From a virus: a DNA stretch of 64,000 bases. This document shows positions 8,155-14,792 of this stretch, piece by piece. The DNA lies in IMG/VR virus record IMGVR_UViG_3300033993_002274, positions 1 to 64,000 of that record; one strand, written 5' to 3'. Position numbers and translations under genes: made by a program. The notes beneath the pieces were generated by a model. The model ran no database searches. It was not told the origin of the DNA and saw only the letters and a list, made by a program, of their open reading frames with translations. The stretch's first letter is position 1; every line of letters starts with the position of its first letter.

Positions 8155-8727
8155 TTAAATATAGTCTATAAGAATTTTTAGAATTTCAGATTCACTTAAT
8201 CCAGTTCTATATGATACGTTCTCAATAGCCTCTTTTAATTTTGATTTTTTCTTAGTTTTTTTAGGAGTTGACTTTGTTAATTTAGTATTAAAACCACCCG
8301 TTTTACCAAATTCTAAAGCGTTTATATCTCCCTGATTACAATAAGGGAAAGTTTTACATTTTTCTTTTGGTTTTACAAATAACCCACCAGGTAATTGTGT
8401 TTTTTTAGACGGTCCCCAACTATTTAAGTTTTTAGCCAAAAAAGATGCCCCTTCATATGAACCTGAAGACGCCGAACCAGTTGCTTCAGTTGCTTCTATT
8501 TTTTCAACATCTTCCTCTTCGTTGAAATTCAAAGCGGGGGCAAAACTTCCTGCCGATGCCGCTCCCATACCTTCTTTGGTTTCTTTTTTTGTTTTTTTGT
8601 ATTCTTTTTTTGCTTCAGTATCTTTAGAAAACAAACTAAATATTGGTCTACTAATTGTTGAAGATTTTTCTTCTATCAACTCTCTTAGTGCGTTTTCTAT
8701 TAACTTTTGGTGGTCTATATTTTTCAC
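8155..8727 (-). CDS. hypothetical protein (190 aa) with tag-like ends
   Basis: Starts with GTG at 8727; the preceding codon is a stop, so no upstream start exists. The N-terminus MKNIDHQKLIENALRELIE is an amphipathic helix ending L-I-E. The middle is Gly/Ser/Ala/Glu-rich and probably disordered, followed by a basic stretch and a C-terminal helix GLSESEILKILIDYI that resembles the LTESDL tag of the 23714 protein. No enzyme motif. Likely a virion or head protein. Confidence 0.7.
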   Translation of the reverse strand: MKNIDHQKLIENALRELIEEKSSTISRPIFSLFSKDTEAKKEYKKTKKETKEGMGAASAGSFAPALNFNEEEDVEKIEATEATGSASSGSYEGASFLAKNLNSWGPSKKTQLPGGLFVKPKEKCKTFPYCNQGDINALEFGKTGGFNTKLTKSTPKKTKKKSKLKEAIENVSYRTGLSESEILKILIDYI

Positions 8728-8731
8728 TTAC

Positions 8732-8983
8732 TTATATTTTTAAATTTTTAAATGTGCTGGTCCACATATGTTTTTGTCTATACATCTCATAGTAAAATTC
8801 GGTAAATGCCTTTGTAATATAATCAGTAATGTCCCCTTTTATTTTTCCATTTCTAATTTCTTTTCTTATCAAATCAATCATTTGATTTTCAAATTGTTTT
8901 AGGGTACTAGAATTGAAAAAACTTTTGATTTCACTTTTAACAATTTTTTCTATTTCTTTTTTATCTGATTGTGAAAACGGCAT
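8732..8983 (-). CDS. hypothetical protein (83 aa)
   Basis: A small helical, Lys/Glu-rich protein (DKKEIEKIVKSEIKSFF) with an aromatic C-terminus. No known domain. Four bases separate its stop from the next gene and two from the signal-peptide protein upstream, so it belongs to one tight operon with the spanin-like genes. Confidence 0.65.
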   Translation of the reverse strand: MPFSQSDKKEIEKIVKSEIKSFFNSSTLKQFENQMIDLIRKEIRNGKIKGDITDYITKAFTEFYYEMYRQKHMWTSTFKNLKI

Positions 8984-8985
8984 GA

Positions 8986-9399
8986 TTAAAAAATTAATAG
9001 TCCTGTTAATGTTAGTATTATAGAACCTCCAACTACCTGTATGAATGCACTTTTTACTTTATGTTTTTTAAATTCTTTTCTTAACCTTTCGTTTTCGTCT
9101 GACATTATTTTAAACTTTTGTTCGGTATTTGAAACCAATATTTTGTTTGTGGAGTCTAACTTCTGCCAACTTGAAATTAATTTTTCCATATAAAAAACCT
9201 TGTCGTTAAGTTGTATGATTTGTTTTTCGTTAAGTTTATTTATTTCTTTTAATCTATCATAGTCATTTAAATCCAATAACATTTTTTGTGCAACCCCATA
9301 AGGTATACATATTTCTGAAGTATCTTGAGGTTTTGGTTTTTGAGCGAAACTATTAAACCCAATAAAAAGAATTAATAGTAAAATTGTTATTCTATTCAT
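8986..9399 (-). CDS. exported coiled-coil protein with C-terminal membrane anchor
   Basis: 137 residues. Residues 1-20 form a Sec-type signal peptide (MNRITILLLILFIGFNSFAQ, cleavage probably after Ala 19). A long coiled coil follows (about 50-112), and a C-terminal hydrophobic segment (117-137, SAFIQVVGGSIILTLTGLLIF). It sits next to another membrane-anchored coiled-coil gene, one base apart. The pair resembles spanin-like lysis proteins that bridge the periplasm, but the C-terminal anchor is unusual for a spanin. Confidence 0.65.
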   Translation of the reverse strand: MNRITILLLILFIGFNSFAQKPKPQDTSEICIPYGVAQKMLLDLNDYDRLKEINKLNEKQIIQLNDKVFYMEKLISSWQKLDSTNKILVSNTEQKFKIMSDENERLRKEFKKHKVKSAFIQVVGGSIILTLTGLLIF

Positions 9400-9400
9400 C

Positions 9401-9751
9401 TTAAAAATTATATCTTTTTCTAAGCAAACTATCTACTTGTTTTTTGTCTGCGTTTTTTATCTCTTCTTTTTTTTGAGTGTAGTAGTTATTAACTTCCTTT
9501 TTTTCTATTTTTATATTTGATATTTTTTTATCAATATCTTTTACTTTTTGATTATAAGAATTGATTGAATCATTTAAACTTTTTTGAAGGTTTTTTAGTT
9601 CTCCGATGTGTTTATCCAATTGCTCCAATTTATATTTATCCAACTCAGACATTTCTGGTTTTTTTGTTAAAATCAGTATTAAAAGATAAATGATGGCAAA
9701 TACACCAACACCTATTAAAATTTTTTGCCAATATTTTTTTAAAAATTCCAT
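9401..9751 (-). CDS. membrane-anchored periplasmic coiled-coil protein, i-spanin-like
   Basis: 116 residues with one N-terminal membrane helix (9-29, QKILIGVGVFAIIYLLILIL) and a long Lys/Glu/Asn coiled coil ending QVDSLLRKRYNF. This N-in, coiled-coil-out layout is that of Rz-type inner-membrane spanins, which fuse inner and outer membranes at lysis. The lysis role is an inference from topology and neighbours (an amidase-fold gene lies upstream). Confidence 0.55.
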   Translation of the reverse strand: MEFLKKYWQKILIGVGVFAIIYLLILILTKKPEMSELDKYKLEQLDKHIGELKNLQKSLNDSINSYNQKVKDIDKKISNIKIEKKEVNNYYTQKKEEIKNADKKQVDSLLRKRYNF

Positions 9752-9752
9752 A

Positions 9753-10298
9753 TTATTCTTCTTCTGTAAATTTAGTTTTTTTCCTAACTGAAATTATTTT
9801 TGCCCATTTGCTTTTAAATTTTTCAAAAAAAGATTTTAATTTGTTTGTCAAATCAACAAGCTCTTGGTCCAATTTAATCATATCACCATTTATATATACA
9901 CCGTTGTTTTCACCAATAGAATAGAAAAACTCAACGTCAGCATCAACTATCTTACCACTCCATTGAACTGAATTACTATAAACATTTAGTACTCCAAAGT
10001 CTGAAAGGTCAGATACTTCATTAACAAATTCTTCCATGGTTTCTTGATAAGATTGTTTTTCGTCGTTTGTTAATTCCAACTCTTTTTTATCTTTACCGTG
10101 AAGAGTTAAAAGACCCCCCGATATACGATAAGTTTTACTTTTGTCTTTTTTTACTTTATCAACATCCACATCAGTTTCTTGTTCTTCATCTTGTTCGATG
10201 TTGTCTTCAATACTTTTTGCCATATTAATTGGCCCTACTTGTTCTTGCAAAAGTCTAGACCTTTTCAACAACATTTTTATTTCATCATACTGGTTCAT
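9753..10298 (-). CDS. hypothetical protein (181 aa) with tag-like N-terminus
   Basis: Begins MNQYDEIKMLLKRSRLLQEQVGPINM, a basic amphipathic helix ending L-Q-E, followed by an acidic linker (30-50) and an alpha/beta domain (YRISGGLLTLHGKD, ADVEFFYSIGENNGVYING) with a basic C-terminus. No named family recognised. It overlaps the amidase-fold gene by 14 bases. The tag suggests packaging in the head. Confidence 0.65.
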   Translation of the reverse strand: MNQYDEIKMLLKRSRLLQEQVGPINMAKSIEDNIEQDEEQETDVDVDKVKKDKSKTYRISGGLLTLHGKDKKELELTNDEKQSYQETMEEFVNEVSDLSDFGVLNVYSNSVQWSGKIVDADVEFFYSIGENNGVYINGDMIKLDQELVDLTNKLKSFFEKFKSKWAKIISVRKKTKFTEEE

Positions 10299-10893
10299 AT
10301 TCTTCTAATAATTTTTCAAAATTGTTAAAATTGAAAGATGGGTTTATATCTCTACAGTTCGAATTGTAATTGCTTTTTGTTGCAACTCCGTTAAAGTTTT
10401 CAACTCCCGATAATTTGACATTTGTTTTTGTTGTCTTTTTATCGATGTTAAACTTTTCACACAACTCATGTGTTAAAAAAACCAAACTTTCAATTTGTTT
10501 TTGAGTATATGGGTCCCAAAAAAATTGTTCTCTCCATTTTTTTTCAAAAACTTTCTCTTTATAAATATCACCTATCCAATTTAAATAGTTTGTTTCTATT
10601 GGTATTTTTTTTAACCAAGTTAAATTCTCTAAAACAATAGTTATGGAGTTTTTGTCAACCGACTCATCACCTATGTAATTTGAATACATATTAGGTTCTG
10701 AAATCATAAATATTTCACCACTTTTATTAATTAAATAATTAGGTATATGTGGGTTATTTTGATTGTACCTGTGTAATAATGATTGTATATAAAATCTATA
10801 AGGCCTTTTAGTATCGGCCAAAATTATTTGACTTTTTTTGTCGTTACGAGACAGAACTTCAGATTCTATTAATTTTGAAATTACCTGTATCAT
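10285..10893 (-). CDS. amidase_2/PGRP-fold-like protein, zinc ligands not evident
   Basis: 202 residues. The order of segments follows N-acetylmuramoyl-L-alanine amidase type 2: IPNYLINKSGEIFMI, then NSITIVLEN, then YTQKQIESLVFLTHELCEKF, then CRDINPSFNF. In active enzymes zinc is held by two His and a Cys/Asp; here the first site reads IILADT instead of xxHHT and the second His region reads FNGVATKSNYN, so catalysis is doubtful. The N-terminus MIQVISKLIE is tag-like. It may be a structural or peptidoglycan-binding relative rather than an endolysin. It overlaps the upstream membrane-protein gene by 35 bases. Confidence 0.5.
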   Translation of the reverse strand: MIQVISKLIESEVLSRNDKKSQIILADTKRPYRFYIQSLLHRYNQNNPHIPNYLINKSGEIFMISEPNMYSNYIGDESVDKNSITIVLENLTWLKKIPIETNYLNWIGDIYKEKVFEKKWREQFFWDPYTQKQIESLVFLTHELCEKFNIDKKTTKTNVKLSGVENFNGVATKSNYNSNCRDINPSFNFNNFEKLLEEYEPV

Positions 10894-11971
10894 TCTTAGT
10901 GTATGAAAGTCTTCTATTTGTTATTGTTTGAGTTTCTTCTGTATTATTACTAATAATTTCTTCAGGTGTTTCTTCTACTACTGGTTCAGTAATGTCTAAT
11001 AAATTATCAGGGACATTGACTTCCTCTTCAACTTGGTGGGGAAGTTCATGGGGAAGTTCGTGGGTAACTTGGGGGGTGACTTGAGGGGCGACTTGAGGGG
11101 TAACTTGGGGGGTGACTTGAGGGGTAACTTGGGGGGTGACTTTCTGTTTTAGGGAATCATCTTCCTCATCTTTTCTATTATTTTTGAATGCTTGGTTTGT
11201 TGCAATAACTAATGTAATGGCTAAAGGGTCAAACACAAAAATTAAAATTAATATGAATATGTTTGCGGTTTTTTTAACACTCCACCCGGTAAGTTCACTG
11301 ATATATTTTATGGTCCCAAGTTCATTACCTGAAATCTCTTTTGATTCTAATTCAAGTACTTTTATATCTAATGCGGTAATACTGTCATTAAGAGCGTCCA
11401 CTTTACCTGACATTTTGTCACGATTTTCAATCGCCAATCCTAATTGTAATTCAAATGATTTACGATTCGCATTATTTGCTCTTGTTACAACCTGGCCTGT
11501 TTGTCTATCTACGCTTTGAGTTGTAGTGTTAGTCGATAAGGCGTTTCTTAATTTTGAGATGTCTTTATCTAATATTTGTTTTTCTTTTTGATACTCGTTT
11601 TTAATTTCCTCAAATCTTTGTTTTTTTACTTCAATGTTTTTTACTTCCTTCTGACCAATTTCAAGTTTTGCAATGTTAGTTGAAAACCCTGTACTTAAAA
11701 GTCCATATATCCCCAATGACGTAATAAGAGATAAAGTCACAAGAGCAACAGTCATATATAATTTTAATACTCCGTAAGTTTCTTTCCACTTGTCGTGGAG
11801 ATATGTTGCGATGGCAATTTTTGATAATTCTAAAAACCCACCCATTATTATTACAGGTAAAGCGACTCCAACAAACACAACGGATAAACCAACAACACTA
11901 TAATACGCAGCAGTCCCTGATAATCCGAGAGCACAAAACAACAAAAACCAAGGTAGTAATTTTTCTTTCAT
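10859..11971 (-). CDS. multi-pass membrane protein with coiled coil and PQVT repeats
   Basis: 370 residues. Membrane segments at about 7-27, 30-50, 70-92 and 238-258 (FILILIFVFDPLAITLVIAT). Between the third and fourth lies a long coiled-coil region (100-215). The cytoplasmic tail holds about seven TPQVT-type repeats and two HELP repeats (about 278-312), then an acidic Pro-rich stretch. The architecture suggests a scaffold in the host inner membrane. TATTTAT lies 17 bases before the ATG and a terminator-bearing structured RNA lies upstream. Confidence 0.75.
   Translation of the reverse strand: MKEKLLPWFLLFCALGLSGTAAYYSVVGLSVVFVGVALPVIIMGGFLELSKIAIATYLHDKWKETYGVLKLYMTVALVTLSLITSLGIYGLLSTGFSTNIAKLEIGQKEVKNIEVKKQRFEEIKNEYQKEKQILDKDISKLRNALSTNTTTQSVDRQTGQVVTRANNANRKSFELQLGLAIENRDKMSGKVDALNDSITALDIKVLELESKEISGNELGTIKYISELTGWSVKKTANIFILILIFVFDPLAITLVIATNQAFKNNRKDEEDDSLKQKVTPQVTPQVTPQVTPQVAPQVTPQVTHELPHELPHQVEEEVNVPDNLLDITEPVVEETPEEIISNNTEETQTITNRRLSYTKNDTGNFKINRI
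11060..11143 (-). repeat. tandem repeat coding TPQV-type units
   Basis: About seven copies of a 12-base unit (coding strand CCCCAAGTTACC and variants) within the membrane-protein gene, encoding Thr-Pro-Gln-Val. Copies alternate between two closely related variants, which suggests recent expansion by slippage or recombination. Confidence 0.7.
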
Positions 11972-12011
11972 ATTAATAACTATAACAGATAAATATTAAA
12001 GATAAATAAAA

Positions 12012-12033
12012 CCCTCACCGGCGCCGATGAGGG
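12012..12033 (-). terminator. intrinsic terminator of structured RNA A
   Basis: Minus strand CCCTCATCG, loop GCGC, CGGTGAGGG, then TTTTATTT. A 9-bp GC-rich stem with a U-rich tail, a strong intrinsic terminator, ending transcription from the gene at 12134 and the RNA between. Confidence 0.8.
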
Positions 12034-12143
12034 AGTGTAGTTTCATTCTACCGTATAGATAGAATTGAGGATTCTCACCCAGGGTCCTTCGTGTCCCATT
12101 CCGCCGAGTTGTAAGGGTAATCTCGGTTCAACCCTATAAGTAA
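12012..12143 (-). ncRNA. structured intergenic RNA A (candidate)
   Basis: A GC-rich island in an AT-rich gap between two genes. On the minus strand AGGGT (135-131) can pair with ACCCT (118-114) and CCGAG (126-122) with CTCGG (108-104; all 12xxx), an H-type pseudoknot. Downstream are a hairpin ATTCTATC/GGTAGAAT and the terminator. It shares GGGTnnnAATCCTC with RNA B. I could not fit it to a tRNA or a known riboswitch. It could be a stable small RNA or a 3'-end element. Confidence 0.45.
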
Positions 12144-12673
12144 ATAACTAATATGTTATTGTTTTTTATTCCTTCTATTGTAACTCTTTTTGATTTTTTT
12201 TCTTCAACATCAGTCTTTAAAAACTGACCATCATTTGAAAATGCAGATGTTATTATATTGAAAAAATTACCATCTTTATTTAGTAAAATTTCAACATAAT
12301 TAAAATGCTTGTCGTCTTCATTATCCTTTCTTTTTTTAACAAAAATAATTTGATTATTTTCAGGTTTTTCAGTTTCGAATGAATTATAAATTTTTTCTAA
12401 ACTATTTTCAAACAATTTTTTTATCATGGAGTCAGGAACTGCTATTCTTGGTGGTTGTACGTATTTTGAGCGTCTAGTTGCAAGGTGGTCGTTATACATA
12501 TCAACTAAACTATCATAACTTTCTTTACCAAACCTTTCTTTTCTTTGGTGGTAAGTTGATTTTAATTGTATCAATTTATTATCTATGATTTTAGAAAATA
12601 AAACCGTACCTCTATCTTTTTCTTTTTTAGATTCAACTATGATGATATTTTTTAATACGGATAATAAATTCAT
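12134..12673 (-). CDS. hypothetical protein (179 aa) with tag-like N-terminus
   Basis: A longer frame opens at 12709, but its first 12 codons come from a terminator hairpin, so the ATG at 12673 is chosen; it is preceded five bases earlier by TATTTAT. The product begins MNLLSVLKNIIIVESKKEKD, an amphipathic helix ending I-V-E as in the LRR protein. The C-terminal part (NYVEILLNKDGNFFNIITSAFSN has the strand pattern) vaguely recalls the BECR-type phage RNase fold, but this is only an impression. Probably a head-packaged protein. Confidence 0.65.
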   Translation of the reverse strand: MNLLSVLKNIIIVESKKEKDRGTVLFSKIIDNKLIQLKSTYHQRKERFGKESYDSLVDMYNDHLATRRSKYVQPPRIAVPDSMIKKLFENSLEKIYNSFETEKPENNQIIFVKKRKDNEDDKHFNYVEILLNKDGNFFNIITSAFSNDGQFLKTDVEEKKSKRVTIEGIKNNNILVIYL

Positions 12674-12678
12674 ATCAT

Positions 12679-12685
12679 ATAAATA
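12679..12685 (-). promoter_or_regulatory. TATTTAT promoter-like motif
   Basis: Coding strand GTATTTATATGAT and then the ATG at 12673, lying immediately after the terminator hairpin at 12687-12716. The tight packing of terminator, motif and start supports it as a new transcription start. Confidence 0.35.
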
Positions 12686-12686
12686 C

Positions 12687-12716
12687 AAAAAGGGTGAGAA
12701 AAATCCCACCCTTTTT
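12687..12716 (-). terminator. intrinsic terminator of structured RNA B
   Basis: AAAAAGGGTG, a 10-base loop, CACCCTTTTT: a 10-bp perfect stem with A- and T-tracts on both sides, able to act in either direction. It ends the transcript of the sigma-factor gene and RNA B. Confidence 0.8.
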
Positions 12717-12830
12717 AATTTTCCCGTACCGATTAGAGGATTTTAAACCCGACACACTAACCGCGGTGTCACGACGACTTACGACCCCAGGAGTAAGCTT
12801 CCCGACAAACACTGATACATGTCTCATTGT
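12687..12830 (-). ncRNA. structured intergenic RNA B (candidate)
   Basis: A GC-rich island between the sigma-factor gene and its terminator. On the minus strand it can form hairpins CTTAC/GTAAG (12797-12778) and GACAC/GTGTC (12770-12751), the latter competing with GGTTAG/CTAATC (12762-12757 with 12736-12731). TGTCGGG occurs twice. It shares the motif GGGT-(3-4)-AATCCTC and a following TACGG with RNA A. It does not fold as a tRNA in either direction. A regulatory or stable small RNA in the 3' region of the sigma gene is the likeliest reading. Confidence 0.45.
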
Positions 12831-12876
12831 TTGTTATACAAAGATAAGTGTTTTTTTTAAACTGCCAAAACTTTTA

Positions 12877-13692
12877 TCATAAATATTCAAATAAATCTGA
12901 ACATTCGTTTCGTAGTTTACGAAGAGCCTTTTCTTTGATTTGACGAACTCTTTCTTTTGTAAGACCAAAATCTGTACCAATATCTTCCAAAGTACGAGGT
13001 GTGCCGGTAATACCGTAGTAATCCTCAATAATTACTTTTTCACGCTCATCCAATACTGACATAATTTCCATCATTTTAAGTTTGAGAGTGTCCTTTGTTG
13101 AAAACATTTCATCAGGTGAAACGATATTTTCATTTTTTATTACATCAATTAATGTGTCTCCGTCTTCATTGATGTGCATATCCAAATCAACAATTTTTGG
13201 AAGTTGTGCAAACTTTGCGGATAATTCCCCGTTAGTTTTTTCCAAAACCTTTTTTTCTTTTTGCATATCTTGAACAACATTAACCGGGAGTCTGATTGTT
13301 CTTGAATTATCATTTAGTGATTGAAGGATTGATTGTTTAATCCACCAAACAGCATAAGAAATAAAACGGTTGTTCTTGGTCCAATCAAAATTCTTAATGG
13401 CCTTTAACAGTCCATAATTTCCTTCAGCAATTAAGTCTGATAGGTCAATACCTTGATTTTGATATTGTTTTGCAACGGTAATAACAAAACGTAAGTTGCC
13501 CTCTAAAAGTTCTTTATAGATTAACTCTTTTTCTCTTTCAGTACAGTTTTCATCTGTAATCATTTTTGAAAGGATTTTTTCCCTTTCAGGTGTCATTACT
13601 TTTAACTTTCGAATGTCTTTTAAATAAAGTTGAATTTCGTCTTGGTTAATCGGGTTTGAAGATTTAATTTCCTCGGTTTTCTCTCTTTCCAT
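12877..13692 (-). CDS. rpoD: RpoD-like sigma-70 family factor
   Basis: 271 residues. Region 1.2 near 18-50 (DEIQLYLKDIRKL), region 2 at 66-137 with NLRFVITVAKQYQ, DLIAEGNYGLLKAIKNFD and FISYAVWWIKQSI, and region 4 at 208-266 with TLEDIGTDFGLTKERVRQIK, the helix-turn-helix for the -35/-33 box. Compared with Bacteroidetes primary sigma (about 287) it is close in length, but the region 3 part between 138 and 200 is divergent. It should redirect host RNA polymerase to phage promoters. Unlike T4 gp55 it keeps region 4. It overlaps the upstream gene by 29 bases. Confidence 0.92.
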   Translation of the reverse strand: MEREKTEEIKSSNPINQDEIQLYLKDIRKLKVMTPEREKILSKMITDENCTEREKELIYKELLEGNLRFVITVAKQYQNQGIDLSDLIAEGNYGLLKAIKNFDWTKNNRFISYAVWWIKQSILQSLNDNSRTIRLPVNVVQDMQKEKKVLEKTNGELSAKFAQLPKIVDLDMHINEDGDTLIDVIKNENIVSPDEMFSTKDTLKLKMMEIMSVLDEREKVIIEDYYGITGTPRTLEDIGTDFGLTKERVRQIKEKALRKLRNECSDLFEYL

Positions 13693-14254
13693 AATTGTCT
13701 AATATTTGTTTTTCTTCCTCTGTTAATGACTCTATACCTTTTTCTGAAATCTTATCCAAAATTTGGTCTACAGTCGGTTTCTCTTTTTTTTCTTCTTTTA
13801 AAAATGGATTTTTAATCATGTCTTCCGTTAGTGGAAATATGAACTCCATTATATTGTTCATTCTTTTCTTTTTTTCTTCTGATAATTCATCTTTATGTAC
13901 TCCTTTTGTTTTTGTTTCTTTTTTTACTCCATCTATATTTAAAAAATCTCTCTTCAATTTTCGTTCCATTTTGATGTCCACGTTTTCTGTCGCCTCCATC
14001 AAAAAATACTGCTCAACTACTCCGTCCAAACACATATCAACGTATTCTTTTAGTTCCATAAAAGGTTCTTTGGTTCTAAAGTGTAAAACTACACCAAACT
14101 CACCATAATTAAACTTTAGGTATTCACTAGAAACCACCGTTATTAGCTGATACGAAATGTCCTCAATAAACTTTTCCATTTCTGTGAAATCACCGAAAAT
14201 AAAAAGCATATATCTTTTGTCTTGTGATTTCATTTCTGTTTTCTTCTTTCTCAT
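13664..14254 (-). CDS. hypothetical protein with C-terminal DUF6576-like motif
   Basis: 196 residues. Residues 14-100 look like an alpha/beta domain (MLFIFGDFTEMEKFIEDISY). The C-terminus (about 160-190, TVDQILDKISEKGIESLTEE and following) matches a helix-turn motif common at the ends of Bacteroidetes proteins (DUF6576 type). An internal ATG at codon 8 is an alternative start. It is immediately upstream of and overlaps the sigma gene, so a role with RNA polymerase is possible but not shown. Confidence 0.7.
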   Translation of the reverse strand: MRKKKTEMKSQDKRYMLFIFGDFTEMEKFIEDISYQLITVVSSEYLKFNYGEFGVVLHFRTKEPFMELKEYVDMCLDGVVEQYFLMEATENVDIKMERKLKRDFLNIDGVKKETKTKGVHKDELSEEKKKRMNNIMEFIFPLTEDMIKNPFLKEEKKEKPTVDQILDKISEKGIESLTEEEKQILDNYGKRENRGN

Positions 14255-14263
14255 AAATATCTT

Positions 14264-14788
14264 TTAAACTCGTTTTGAATATGATACAATTTGGTAAAAA
14301 TCCTTTTTTCCTTCACAATATTCTAACACTAAAGTTAATAATGTTTTGAACATGTAGGCGTCTTTTGTTTGTTTTTCGCAGATGGTAAATAACTCAATAA
14401 AACTCACAAGGGTGTCCATCTTATAATACCCATGATTGTCTAAAACATCAAACTCATATAAATGTTTTTTGTAAAAATTAAGTTCGTAACTATTTCTTTC
14501 TTCTGTGTTGTTGAATGGTTCCGTTGTTTCATACAAAGATAATACTTTTTTTACAAACTTACCAACAATCACTTTATTATATTCACATTTTACTAAAAGG
14601 TCAGTAATCCAGTGCGTATGACTTGGTGTTCTTAAACGTTTGTTAGTTTCTTTGTATTTTACAATAAAGTCAAGTTCAGGATTTTCACCTCTATTTCCCT
14701 GATAAATTGCAACCATAGTTCCGTCTACCATTGTATACGTAGAGAGGGGTGAAAAGGTTACCCCTTTTTTAGAATAAGTTAGGGTCAT
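14264..14788 (-). CDS. hypothetical protein (174 aa)
   Basis: A soluble protein with a beta-rich N-terminus (TYTMVDGTMVAIYQGNRG) and a helical C-terminal half. No family recognised. It lies four bases after the DNA methyltransferase stop and might belong to the same functional unit, but nothing in the sequence shows this. Confidence 0.65.
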   Translation of the reverse strand: MTLTYSKKGVTFSPLSTYTMVDGTMVAIYQGNRGENPELDFIVKYKETNKRLRTPSHTHWITDLLVKCEYNKVIVGKFVKKVLSLYETTEPFNNTEERNSYELNFYKKHLYEFDVLDNHGYYKMDTLVSFIELFTICEKQTKDAYMFKTLLTLVLEYCEGKKDFYQIVSYSKRV

Positions 14789-14792
14789 AATT

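Noticed and set aside
12061-12143. HDV-like or hammerhead ribozyme in RNA A
   Set aside because: A GGAATGGGAC string resembles part of an HDV core, but the matching P1/P2 strands are missing; no CUGAUGA core.
12674-12709. Upstream extension of the gene at 12134 (adding MGFFSPFLYLYD)
   Set aside because: These codons lie in a terminator hairpin; the ATG at 12673 follows a TATTTAT motif and gives a tag-like N-terminus.
12012-12830. tRNA genes at the two GC-rich intergenic islands
   Set aside because: T-arm-like strings exist (GGGTnnnAATCC), but no matching acceptor stems or anticodon arms could be found in either direction.
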